Part shown: piece after piece, positions 1 through 6,369 of the stretch | Layout: each line of letters opens with the position of its first letter | Numbering within the stretch: the first letter of the stretch is position 1 | Assembly: GCF_003438495.1 (NCBI RefSeq) | Contig: NZ_QSSH01000055.1 | Span: 1 to 6,523 of the forward strand | Reading direction: 5' to 3' | DNA from: Collinsella sp. TF05-9AC | Lineage (GTDB): Bacteria > Actinomycetota > Coriobacteriia > Coriobacteriales > Coriobacteriaceae | DNA: 6,523 nt | Program-made: the position numbers and the translations under genes | The notes under the pieces: generated by a model | What the model was told of the DNA's origin: nothing | The model's input: only the letters and a program-made list of their open reading frames with translations | Database searches by the model: none

Positions 1-25
1 CACAAAGGGGACAGGCACCTTTGTG
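1..25. repeat. Palindromic GTCCCC/GTGCC intergenic element, cut by left edge
   Basis: Positions 1-8 (CACAAAGG) are the perfect inverse complement of 18-25 (CCTTTGTG), with a 9-base loop at 9-17. On the minus strand the loop side reads GGTGCCTGTCCCC, which combines the two short cores (TGCC and GTCCCC) found again at 2874-2918 and 6505-6523. The element lies 21 bases beyond the proA stop codon, so its hairpin could also help end proA transcription. Any U-tract for that direction would lie outside the window. The arm may extend further left, because base 26 is G and its partner would be position 0. Symmetry and position are seen directly; membership of a dispersed repeat family is inferred. Confidence 0.6.
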
Positions 26-46
26 GCGGTTTTTCTTGCGCGGTCG

Positions 47-1333
47 TTAGGGGCGGACCTGGCCGGTGCCTCGGAGCTTGTATTTGTAGGTAGTGAGGGC
101 CTCGGCGGCAAAGGGGCCACGGGCGTGGAGCTTTTGGGTCGAGATGCCAATCTCGGCGCCCAGGCCAAACTCGCCGCCGTCAGTGAAGCGCGTGCTGGCG
201 TTGGCGTACACGGCCGAGGCATCGACCGCATCCAGGAAGCGCTCGCAAGCGTCCGTGTCCTCGGCAACGATGGCCTCGGAGTGCATCGTGCCGTAGCGAT
301 TGATGTGTGCGATGGCCTGGTCCTCGTTTGCCACGACCTTCACGCTCATCTCGAGCGCCAGGTACTCGCGACCCCAGTCCTCCTCAGTCGCGGCGACGTA
401 GTCATCGCCCTCCACAAAGCCGGCGTCGGCGCACGCGGCGCACGTGGCCTCGTCGCCGTGAATGAGCACGCCGTGATCGTGCAGCACGGCAACGACCGCA
501 GGCAAAAACGCATCGGCCACAGCATGGTCGACCAGCAGCGACTCGGCGGCATTGCACACGCCTACGCGCTGGGTCTTGGCATTAACGATAATGTTGAGCG
601 CCTTATCAAAGTCGGCGGATTCATGCACGTAGATGTGGCAGTTGCCCGTGCCCGTCTCAATCACCGGCACAAGCGACTCGCGCACGCAGCGCTGGATCAG
701 GCCTGCACCGCCGCGCGGAATGAGTACGTCGACAATGCCGCGGAGCTTCATGAACTCGCCAGTGGCCTCGCGGTCGGTGGACTCGATCATCGACACGGCC
801 TCGCGCGGGAAGCCCTTGGCCTCGAGCGCATCGGCCAGCAGCTCGGCGATCATGGCACACGAGTGATAGGCCAGCGAGCCGCCGCGCAGAATACAGGCGT
901 TGCCGGTACGGATGCAGATGCCTGCGGCGTCGGCCGTCACGTTGGGGCGCGCCTCGTAGACCATAGCGACCAGGCCCAGCGGAACACTCACACGGGTCAG
1001 GTCCACGCCGCTTGCAAGCACGCGGTGGTCGAGCACGCGGCCCACGGGATCGGGCAGCTCGGCGAGCTTTTCCAGGCCGGCGGCCATGCCCTCGACGCGC
1101 TCAGGCGTCAGCAGCAGGCGATCGAGCAGTCCGGCCGAGGTACCCGCATCGCGCGCGGCGGACATGTCGAGCTCGTTGGCGGCGACGATGGAGTCGACAC
1201 CGTTGCGCAGTGCTGCGGCCATGGCGCGCACGGCCTCCTGGCGCTGCTCATCGCTCGCCGTGGCAAGCGAGGCCGACGCTGCCTTGGCGGCAACGGCAAG
1301 ATCGTGGACATACGTGGCTATATCGACCGACAT
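47..1333 (-). CDS. proA: Glutamate-5-semialdehyde dehydrogenase (gamma-glutamyl phosphate reductase)
   Basis: Cytosolic enzyme of proline synthesis. It reduces glutamyl 5-phosphate, made by ProB, to glutamate 5-semialdehyde with NADPH; the product cyclises to pyrroline-5-carboxylate. The 428-residue protein is close to the usual length (E. coli ProA has 417) and appears complete. It has the aldehyde dehydrogenase fold. Recognisable stretches are VPLGLVAMVYEARPN (117-131), LIPRGGAGLI (204-213), GNCHIYV (230-236), NAKTQRVGVCNAAESLLV (251-268) with the catalytic cysteine at 260, and the C-terminal signature NASTRFTDGGEFGLGAE (378-394) followed by STQKLHARGP and ALTTYKY. The ATG at 1333 is supported by AGGAGAAAGGG upstream (1340-1350), with GAAAGGG 6 bases from the start. 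It is divergent from the peptidase gene (112-base gap) and separated from proB by that gene, so it probably has its own promoter, although I found no convincing -35/-10 pair. No missing key residues were seen. Confidence 0.97.
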   Translation of the reverse strand: MSVDIATYVHDLAVAAKAASASLATASDEQRQEAVRAMAAALRNGVDSIVAANELDMSAARDAGTSAGLLDRLLLTPERVEGMAAGLEKLAELPDPVGRVLDHRVLASGVDLTRVSVPLGLVAMVYEARPNVTADAAGICIRTGNACILRGGSLAYHSCAMIAELLADALEAKGFPREAVSMIESTDREATGEFMKLRGIVDVLIPRGGAGLIQRCVRESLVPVIETGTGNCHIYVHESADFDKALNIIVNAKTQRVGVCNAAESLLVDHAVADAFLPAVVAVLHDHGVLIHGDEATCAACADAGFVEGDDYVAATEEDWGREYLALEMSVKVVANEDQAIAHINRYGTMHSEAIVAEDTDACERFLDAVDASAVYANASTRFTDGGEFGLGAEIGISTQKLHARGPFAAEALTTYKYKLRGTGQVRP

Positions 1334-1445
1334 GGGCGGCCCTTTCTCCTAGAAGTTTGCAACAATGGTAGCCGATTTGCGCATGGCCTCGCCCGCGGCG
1401 GAAGAATTGGTCAACCCGAAACACCGCAACGAACGGAAGACTCAC

Positions 1446-2864
1446 ATGGCCCTCATCACTTCGTACCACGTCCCCGGCCTTTACGTCGAGGACCACAGCA
1501 TCGACGTCCCCCTTGACTGGCGCGGCCTGGAGCCGATGCTCCTGGCCGTCGGCAGCACCATGCGCCGCGGCGCCATGCCGGCACCAATCGCCGGCGCGCC
1601 CGAGAGCATCAAGCTCTTCTACCGCGTGGTTTGCGCGCCCGACCGCATCAACGACGATCTGCCGCTGCTCCTGTTTTTGCAGGGCGGCCCCGGCGGCGAG
1701 AGCCCGCGTCCGCTGTCGCCCACAAGCGACGGCTGGATCGAGGAGGCCGTCAAGCACTTCCGCGTGGTCCTTCCCGACCAGCGCGGCACCGGACGCAGTA
1801 GCTGCGTGGACGGACGCACGATCAAGGCACTGGGTGATCGCGCAACGGCCGCCGGCGCCGATACAGCACGCTCGCAGGCGGACTTCCTCAAGCGCCACCT
1901 CGCCAGCTCCATCGTGCGCGATTTTGAGTACCTGCGCCTAGTGGGCTTTGGCGGCAAGCCGTGGGTCACGCTCGGCCAAAGCTACGGCGGTTTTTTGACG
2001 CTGAGCTACCTGTCGCTCTTCCCCGAGGGCGTGGCGGCGAGCTTTACCTGCGGCGGCATCCCCCACGTACCGGCGAGCGCAAGCGAGGTCTACGCGCACA
2101 CCTTCCCGCGCATGGCCGCCAAGACGCAGCAGTATTATGACCGCTATCCCGCTGACGTCGAGCGCGTGGCAGCCCTGGCCGATGCGCTCGAGGCTCAGAA
2201 GCCCGTGCTGCCCGACGGCTCGCCGATGACGGTCGAGCGCCTACAGCTCATGGGCAGCGACTTTGGCATGAAGCCGAGCTTTGAGCGCATGCATTGGACT
2301 ATCGATCACGCTTTTGTTACTGGCGACGGTACGCTGAGCTGCGGCTCCTCGGTATCCGACAGCTTTTTGATGCGCGCCTTCGAGCGCACCAACACACGCA
2401 CGAACCCGCTGTACTGGACACTGCAGGAGTTTATCTACGCCGACGGCGACACCATGCCCATTCGCTGGGCCGCAGCAGAGGAGAAGGCCCATCGTGCCGA
2501 GTTCGACACACTCGCGCGCCCGCTCATGTTTACCGGCGAGGCCATGTTCCCGTGGATGTTCGAGCAGATGCCCGAGCTCAAGCCCTTCAAGCCCGCCATG
2601 GACCTGCTGATGGAAGACACCAGCTGGGACAAGATCTACGACCCGCAGCGACTGGCGTGCAACGAGGTGCCCCTGCAGGCCGCGGTGTATTTCGACGACA
2701 TGTACGTGGATTCGGGCTTGCAGCTTGATACGCTCAGCCGCGTGGGCAACTCGCATGCCTGGGTGACCAACGAGTTCGAGCACGACGGCCTGCACGGCAG
2801 CGTGGTATTCAAGCACCTCTTCGACGAGGCCCTCAACCGCGGAGACCTGCGCCGAATCTTCTAG
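1446..2864 (+). CDS. S33-family alpha/beta hydrolase, probable prolyl aminopeptidase (proline iminopeptidase)
   Basis: A 472-residue serine hydrolase that probably removes N-terminal proline from peptides. Seen directly: an oxyanion-type GGPGG (80-84), DQRGTGRSS (111-119), and the nucleophile elbow GQSYGG (177-182) with Ser179. Near the C-terminus, FDDMYVD (416-422) offers the likely acid Asp418, and NEFEHDGLHGS (442-452) the likely His446. These match the long prolyl aminopeptidase branch of peptidase family S33. There is no signal peptide, so it is probably cytosolic. The ATG at 1446 is preferred because the protein then begins like the family (SYHVPGL..., VPLDW). GGAAGA at 1435-1440 is a modest ribosome site 5 bases upstream. 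An in-frame ATG at 1365 would add 27 unrelated residues and has no support. It is divergent from proA and convergent with proB, and ends at the shared terminator at 2922-2961. Exact substrate preference is inferred; other aminopeptidase or esterase activity is possible. I leave the symbol blank for that reason. Confidence 0.88.
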   Translation: MALITSYHVPGLYVEDHSIDVPLDWRGLEPMLLAVGSTMRRGAMPAPIAGAPESIKLFYRVVCAPDRINDDLPLLLFLQGGPGGESPRPLSPTSDGWIEEAVKHFRVVLPDQRGTGRSSCVDGRTIKALGDRATAAGADTARSQADFLKRHLASSIVRDFEYLRLVGFGGKPWVTLGQSYGGFLTLSYLSLFPEGVAASFTCGGIPHVPASASEVYAHTFPRMAAKTQQYYDRYPADVERVAALADALEAQKPVLPDGSPMTVERLQLMGSDFGMKPSFERMHWTIDHAFVTGDGTLSCGSSVSDSFLMRAFERTNTRTNPLYWTLQEFIYADGDTMPIRWAAAEEKAHRAEFDTLARPLMFTGEAMFPWMFEQMPELKPFKPAMDLLMEDTSWDKIYDPQRLACNEVPLQAAVYFDDMYVDSGLQLDTLSRVGNSHAWVTNEFEHDGLHGSVVFKHLFDEALNRGDLRRIF

Positions 2865-2871
2865 CAAAGGA

Positions 2872-2918
2872 GTGTCCCCACCTGCCGGCACAATAGGAAC
2901 GTCCCCAAGTGCCGGCAC
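2872..2918. repeat. Two tandem 18-base GTCCCCA..TGCCGGCAC units
   Basis: Copy 1 (2874-2891) and copy 2 (2901-2918) are 18 bases each, differ at two positions, and start 27 bases apart. Both end in a palindrome: TGCCGGCA in copy 1 and GTGCCGGCAC in copy 2. They lie between the peptidase stop (2864) and the terminator (from 2922), outside any supported gene. Copy 1 with two flanking bases (GTGTCCCCAC, 2872-2881) recurs exactly at 6505-6514. The repeat is seen directly. Its origin, perhaps a REP-like or miniature mobile element, is inferred. Confidence 0.75.
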
Positions 2919-2921
2919 GAA

Positions 2922-2965
2922 AAAGACAGCGCTGCGGGAAACGATCCGCAGCGCTGTCTTTCTTT
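2922..2965. terminator. Bidirectional intrinsic terminator shared by the peptidase gene and proB
   Basis: A perfect 16-bp stem pairs 2922-2937 with 2946-2961 around the loop GAAACGAT (2938-2945). The stem is GC-rich in its middle. It is flanked by an A-run on the left (2920-2924) and TTTCTTT on the right (2959-2965), so each strand reads hairpin plus U-rich tail. In the plus direction it lies 57 bases past the peptidase stop. In the minus direction the stem starts 2 bases after the proB stop codon, so it serves both convergent genes. Confidence 0.93.
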
Positions 2966-4091
2966 ATGCAAATACAATCAAGTTGTCTCGATGGATCGCG
3001 GGCTTCTCGGCCAGGTCTGCCAGCAGGCGGTTGCTGGCAATCTGGTCTTGGCGGCGACCGGCAGCAAGTTCCAGCACGTCCGAATCGGCCTCGGCGATAC
3101 CGCGGGCGACGACCATACCGCTCGGATCGCACACATCGAGCACATCGCCCTCGGCAAACTGGCCATCGACCTCGCGAATACCCACCGCAAGCAAGGAAGA
3201 GCCACGGCTAACCAGCGCCTTCGCAGCACCATCATCGACCGTCACCGACCCATGTGCCTTGTCGCCCAGCGCGATCCACAGCTTGCGGGGTGCGATGTCC
3301 AGACGCTCCGCCGGCGGATCGAACAGCGTGCCCACGCTCTCGCCGCGGGCGAGGCGCACGAGCGCATCGGGCTCCTCGCCCGAGCAAATCACGCTCTGAA
3401 TGCCCGCCGTCATCAGGATGCGGCTCGCGCGAATCTTGGTGATCATGCCGCCCGTGCCCACCGATGTGGAAGAATCGCCCGCCGAGGCAATGATCTTGGC
3501 ATCGATCTTATGCACGACCGGGACAAACTCGGCCGTCGGATCTTCATGCGGATTGGCGGTGTAGAGGCCGTCGATGTCCGAAAGCGTCACGCACAGATCG
3601 GCAGAAACCAGGCAGCTCACGAGCGCCGCCAGCGTGTCGTTGTCGCCGAACTTGATCTCATCGACAGTAACGGTATCGTTCTCGTTGACGACCGGCACCA
3701 CGCCAAGCTCCACCAGGCACAGCAGGGCGTCGCGCGCGTGCAGGTAGGACGTACGGCGCGCCGTGTCGTGACGCGTGAGCAGCACGAGCGAGGTGAGCAG
3801 GTCGCGCGCATGAAACTCCTCGTCGTAGGCCGACGAGATGATGCACTGGCCGGCCGAAGCGCAGGCCTGCAGGCTCGGCAGGTCGCCGACCGGCTTACGG
3901 TCGAAGCCCAGCACGGGATAGCCACAGGCGATAGCGCCCGAGCTCACCACGACCAGACGCCAGCCGAGCTTGCGCAGCGCTGCGGCCTGATCGGCAAGTC
4001 CGCCGATAAAGGCGCGGTTGACCTTGCCATCGGCGCCCACCACCGTGGACGAACCGATCTTTACCACCATCGTTTTATAAGAAGTCGTCAT
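2964..4091 (-). CDS. proB: Glutamate 5-kinase with C-terminal PUA domain
   Basis: Cytosolic enzyme that phosphorylates glutamate to glutamyl 5-phosphate with ATP, the committed step of proline synthesis; ProA takes over the labile product. The protein has 375 residues (E. coli ProB has 367). The amino acid kinase domain covers about 1-260: VVKIGSS with Lys11, VVSSGAIACG (48-57) with Ser51, NENDTV (136-141) with Asp139, FGDNDTLAAL (148-157) with Asn151, SDIDGLYT (171-178) and GTGGMITK (212-219) with Lys219. These align with E. coli Lys10, Ser50, Asp137, Asn149 and Lys217. The PUA domain covers about 280-375. Asp109 and Glu145 align with E. coli Asp107 and Glu143, positions tied to proline feedback inhibition, so feedback control is likely kept. 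A TGA lies in frame two codons before the ATG, so no longer start is possible. No ribosome binding site is visible before this ATG or the next one (4070). It lies 79 bases behind pncB with no terminator between, suggesting co-transcription. Confidence 0.96.
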   Translation of the reverse strand: MTTSYKTMVVKIGSSTVVGADGKVNRAFIGGLADQAAALRKLGWRLVVVSSGAIACGYPVLGFDRKPVGDLPSLQACASAGQCIISSAYDEEFHARDLLTSLVLLTRHDTARRTSYLHARDALLCLVELGVVPVVNENDTVTVDEIKFGDNDTLAALVSCLVSADLCVTLSDIDGLYTANPHEDPTAEFVPVVHKIDAKIIASAGDSSTSVGTGGMITKIRASRILMTAGIQSVICSGEEPDALVRLARGESVGTLFDPPAERLDIAPRKLWIALGDKAHGSVTVDDGAAKALVSRGSSLLAVGIREVDGQFAEGDVLDVCDPSGMVVARGIAEADSDVLELAAGRRQDQIASNRLLADLAEKPAIHRDNLIVFA

Positions 4092-4170
4092 ACGTCAAAC
4101 CAATCAACTGTTCAGCGAACGGCCGAGCTGGCGGCCAAGGGAGCGTGACTCGCCCCTACCGCCCAAAGAA

Positions 4171-5676
4171 TTAGTGAGCCCAGGGAAAAGCAGAAGCCGC
4201 GGCCATATTCTTGCGCACGAGCTCGTCGCGCACCTGAGCCAGGCCCTGCTCCATGCCCACCACATAGGTCTGCGGGTACAGGAAGCGCTTGAAAGCTGCG
4301 TCCAGATGATCGAGCGCCCAAACACAGCGCTCGCGCGCGTCCTGGATGCTCTCACGCGGAGCCACCGCGCTGCCGTCGCGCACGATCGGCACCAGCAGCT
4401 CGCGATACTCAAGTTCGGACACGTCGGTCACCAGGGCGGCATCATTCACGGCCACGAGGGTATTGCCGCGCGCGGCGCCCTCCCCCGCCAGATGGTCCTC
4501 GTCGTAGATCATGTCGCAGACCGGGCCGCCAAAGCCGTCGTAATAACGGCGCACGCGTTGCACACCCGGGATCGTGCGCTTGTAGGGCTGCTCGGAGAGC
4601 TTGACCACCGGCGTCCATGGATCTGCCTCGCTCGCACGGCGGGCGGAAAGCTTGTACACGCCACCCAGCGCCGGCTGGTCATAGCAGGTCGCGAGCTTGG
4701 TACCCACGCCAAAGCTATCGATGGGCGCGCCCTGGTCCAGCAGCGACTGAATCGTGTACTCGTCAAGATCGTTGGAAACCGAGATCCCCACATAGGGCAG
4801 GCCCTCGGCATCAAAACGGCCGCGAACATACTTGGAGAGCTTGGCGAGGTCGCCGGAGTCGATGCGAATAGCCGACAGGCGCTCGCCCACCGCCTCCATC
4901 TCCTTGGCAACCGTAATGGCATGCTCGCAGCCCTCGCGCACGTCATAGGTGTCGATGAGCAGCGTACAGTTCTTGGGGCTCGACTTGGCAAAGGCGCGGA
5001 AGGCCTCGAGCTCGGAATCGAAGCTCATCACCCAGCTGTGCGCATGCGTGCCAAAGACGGGAATACCATAGCGGCGGCCGGCGAGCACATTGGACGTAGA
5101 GGAGCAGCCGGCAACGTAGCTCGCGCGCGCAACGGCCAGGCCGCCATCGGGACCCTGGGCGCGGCGCAGGCCAAACTCCGCCACGGGGCGACCGTCGGCG
5201 GCGAGCACCACGCGCGCCGTCTTGGTGGCGACAAGCGTCTGGAACCCGACGATGTTGAGCAGCGCCGTCTCAAGCAGCTGGCACTCGAGCGCAGGACCGG
5301 TGACGCGCACCATGGGCTCGCGCGGAAAGACGAGCTCGCCCTCGGGGACGGCGTCGATATTTACATGCGCACGAAAATCGCGCAGGTAGTCGAGGAATGC
5401 GGACTTGAACATCGCGCCGCCGGCAGGGGCCTCAAGCGAGGCGAGGTAGTCGATATCCTCGGGCGTAAAGCGCAGGTTCTCGACGAGCTCGGGCAGCTCG
5501 GCGGTGCCACACATGACGGCATAGGCGCTGCCAAAGGGATGGTCGCGGTAAAACGCGGTAAAACAACCCTGCTCATTGGCCTTGCCGCTCTCCCACAGGC
5601 CCTGGGCCATAGTGAGCTCGTACAGATCGGTGAGCATTGCAATGTCGGTGGGATGCGAGATGTCGGTCAAAGCCAT
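4171..5676 (-). CDS. pncB: Nicotinate phosphoribosyltransferase
   Basis: Cytosolic NAD salvage enzyme that joins nicotinate and PRPP to give nicotinate mononucleotide, with ATP hydrolysis, in the Preiss-Handler pathway. It has 501 residues, the long form usual in Gram-positives. Seen directly: the N-terminal signature TDLYELTMAQGLWE (16-29); EFGLRRAQGPDGG (167-179) and GCSSTSNVLAG (190-200) in the substrate region; GTHAHSWV (209-216), whose His213 matches the phosphorylated catalytic histidine of the family; IDTYDV (241-246); AIRIDSGDLAKLS (269-281); and VSNDLDEY (300-307) followed by IDSFGVGTKLAT (319-330), the phosphate-binding part of the barrel. The ATG at 5676 is chosen because GAAAGG lies 7 bases upstream and the family signature begins soon after. 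A start at 5733 would add 19 residues unlike the family. It lies 84 bases behind the small membrane-protein gene and 79 bases ahead of proB, same strand. I see no clear promoter or riboswitch in either gap. Confidence 0.95.
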   Translation of the reverse strand: MALTDISHPTDIAMLTDLYELTMAQGLWESGKANEQGCFTAFYRDHPFGSAYAVMCGTAELPELVENLRFTPEDIDYLASLEAPAGGAMFKSAFLDYLRDFRAHVNIDAVPEGELVFPREPMVRVTGPALECQLLETALLNIVGFQTLVATKTARVVLAADGRPVAEFGLRRAQGPDGGLAVARASYVAGCSSTSNVLAGRRYGIPVFGTHAHSWVMSFDSELEAFRAFAKSSPKNCTLLIDTYDVREGCEHAITVAKEMEAVGERLSAIRIDSGDLAKLSKYVRGRFDAEGLPYVGISVSNDLDEYTIQSLLDQGAPIDSFGVGTKLATCYDQPALGGVYKLSARRASEADPWTPVVKLSEQPYKRTIPGVQRVRRYYDGFGGPVCDMIYDEDHLAGEGAARGNTLVAVNDAALVTDVSELEYRELLVPIVRDGSAVAPRESIQDARERCVWALDHLDAAFKRFLYPQTYVVGMEQGLAQVRDELVRKNMAAASAFPWAH

Positions 5677-5683
5677 GGGGCGA

Positions 5684-5689
5684 CCTTTC
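5684..5689 (-). promoter_or_regulatory. Ribosome binding site that fixes the pncB start
   Basis: The minus strand reads GAAAGG, 7 bases before the ATG at 5676. It would pair with the CCUUUC end of an extended 16S rRNA tail. The same motif precedes proA and the small membrane-protein gene at 6-7 bases. It supports 5676 over the upstream in-frame ATG at 5733. Confidence 0.75.
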
Positions 5690-5760
5690 GGATGTGTGGT
5701 GCAGAATTTGAGGGTTGGACGAGAGCAGAGCATGCGGACATGACGCCCGATGCGAGTCGG

Positions 5761-6219
5761 TTAGAGCAGGCCCATGCTGGTCAGGATCGTGTAGCCCATA
5801 AAGATGACAAACGCGATGAGGGCAAGGACAATGATGATTTTTTGAGCCGGCGCCATGCCAGGGATCTCGTTCTCGCCCATAGGCTCCTTGGAGGTAACCA
5901 TGCGCTGGGCAAAGGTCATCTCGTCACGGCTCGGCTTGGGCTCGACGGACTTGGGACGGGCGGCCTTTTTAGGCTGAGGTTTGGGCGCGGCAGGTGCAGG
6001 CTTCGCAGCAGCGGGCTTGGGTGCGGGCGCGGGCGCCGATGCGGATGCGGCGTTCGCGGCGGCCTCCTCGGCCTTCGTACGCTCGGCACGCAGGGCAGCC
6101 AGCTCCTCACGCTCGCGACGGGCCTCTTCCCGAGCCTCGCGGCGGGCCTTCTCAGCGCGGAGCTCTTCCAACTCAGCGCGCTCCTCGTCGGACAATGGTT
6201 GGGACTCAAGCTCGGCCAT
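5761..6219 (-). CDS. Hypothetical coiled-coil, Ala/Pro/Lys-rich protein with C-terminal membrane anchor
   Basis: I do not recognise a family. The 152-residue protein has three visible parts. Residues about 8-56 are rich in Glu, Arg, Ala and Leu and should form a charged helix or coiled coil. Residues about 57-97 are an Ala/Pro/Lys low-complexity linker with repeated PAP, KPA and PKP steps. Residues about 126-147 are a single hydrophobic segment (KIIIVLALIAFVIFMGYTIL), with only a few residues after it. There is no N-terminal signal, so it looks tail-anchored, with the coiled coil probably in the cytoplasm; it could equally be inserted the other way. The ATG at 6219 is supported by GAAAGGG 7 bases upstream; the in-frame ATG at 6255 lies inside the tRNA terminator hairpin and is rejected. 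It follows tRNA-Ala and precedes pncB by 84 bases, probably in one transcript with pncB. Low complexity makes remote similarity searches unreliable. Confidence 0.8.
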   Translation of the reverse strand: MAELESQPLSDEERAELEELRAEKARREAREEARREREELAALRAERTKAEEAAANAASASAPAPAPKPAAAKPAPAAPKPQPKKAARPKSVEPKPSRDEMTFAQRMVTSKEPMGENEIPGMAPAQKIIIVLALIAFVIFMGYTILTSMGLL

Positions 6220-6226
6220 GGTATAG

Positions 6227-6233
6227 CCCTTTC
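6227..6233 (-). promoter_or_regulatory. Ribosome binding site that fixes the start of the small membrane-protein gene
   Basis: The minus strand reads GAAAGGG, 7 bases before the ATG at 6219 and right after the U-tract and A-run that end the tRNA terminator. It shows that translation starts at 6219 rather than at 6255. Confidence 0.75.
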
Positions 6234-6237
6234 TTTT

Positions 6238-6269
6238 AAAAAAAGCCGCCGACACAATGTCAGCGGCTT
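6238..6269 (-). terminator. Intrinsic terminator of tRNA-Ala
   Basis: On the minus strand, AAGCCGC (6269-6263) pairs with GCGGCTT (6249-6243). After one mismatch, TGAC-side bases 6261-6258 pair with 6254-6251 around a 3-base loop (6255-6257). A run of seven T follows (6244-6238). It begins 14 bases after the tRNA 3' end. The next gene starts 18 bases after the T-run, so any transcript reaching that gene from the tRNA promoter must read through this hairpin. Confidence 0.92.
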
Positions 6270-6283
6270 ATCAAATCCAAGGG

Positions 6284-6356
6284 TGGAGACGAAGGGAGTC
6301 GAACCCTCGGCCTCTGCCATGCGACGGCAGCGCTCTCCCAACTGAGCTACGTCCCC
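6284..6356 (-). tRNA. tRNA-Ala, anticodon CGC
   Basis: A 73-base cloverleaf on the minus strand. The acceptor arms GGGGACG and CGTCTCC pair over 7 bp and include G3:U70, the main identity element of alanine tRNAs. The D arm is GCTC/GAGC with AGTTGGGA loop. The anticodon stem CTGCC/GGCAG encloses GTCGCAT, giving anticodon CGC (6321-6323), which reads GCG. The variable loop is AGGCC. The T arm is GAGGG/CCCTT with loop TTCGACT, and the discriminator is A. The next bases are CCC, so the CCA end is not encoded and must be added by the CCA enzyme. GCG is a frequent alanine codon in GC-rich genomes, so a dedicated CGC isoacceptor fits. It has its own promoter and terminator. Confidence 0.97.
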
Positions 6357-6369
6357 AGGACAAGTCGAT

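Noticed and set aside
1334..1445. Promoters for the divergent proA and peptidase genes
   Set aside because: The 112-base gap must hold them, but no -35/-10 pair with proper spacing stood out on either strand, so none is annotated.
23..1516. A 497-codon open frame on the plus strand opposite proA
   Set aside because: The opposite strand encodes a complete ProA with all signatures. The plus frame is compositional, has no family features and overruns the peptidase start.
1248..1898. A 216-codon minus-strand frame across the proA start and the peptidase
   Set aside because: It overlaps two recognised genes in other frames and has no recognisable domain.
2991..4148. A 385-codon open frame on the plus strand opposite proB
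   Set aside because: It is the reverse frame of proB, with no motifs or start signals of its own.
4135..4160. Possible terminator between pncB and proB
   Set aside because: A short stem (GGGGCG with CGCTCC, one G-U pair) exists, but no U-tract follows, so it is unlikely to stop transcription.
6219..6255. Longer start for the small membrane-protein gene
   Set aside because: The ATG at 6255 lies in the loop of the tRNA terminator, and the 12 extra residues are translated from its hairpin and T-run. The good ribosome site favours 6219.
4174..6345. A 723-codon open frame on the plus strand opposite pncB, the small gene and the tRNA
   Set aside because: It runs antisense through three well-supported genes, including a tRNA and its terminator. 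Its product has no recognisable motifs and is rich in His, Arg, Gly and Ala, as expected for the reverse frame of GC-rich genes.
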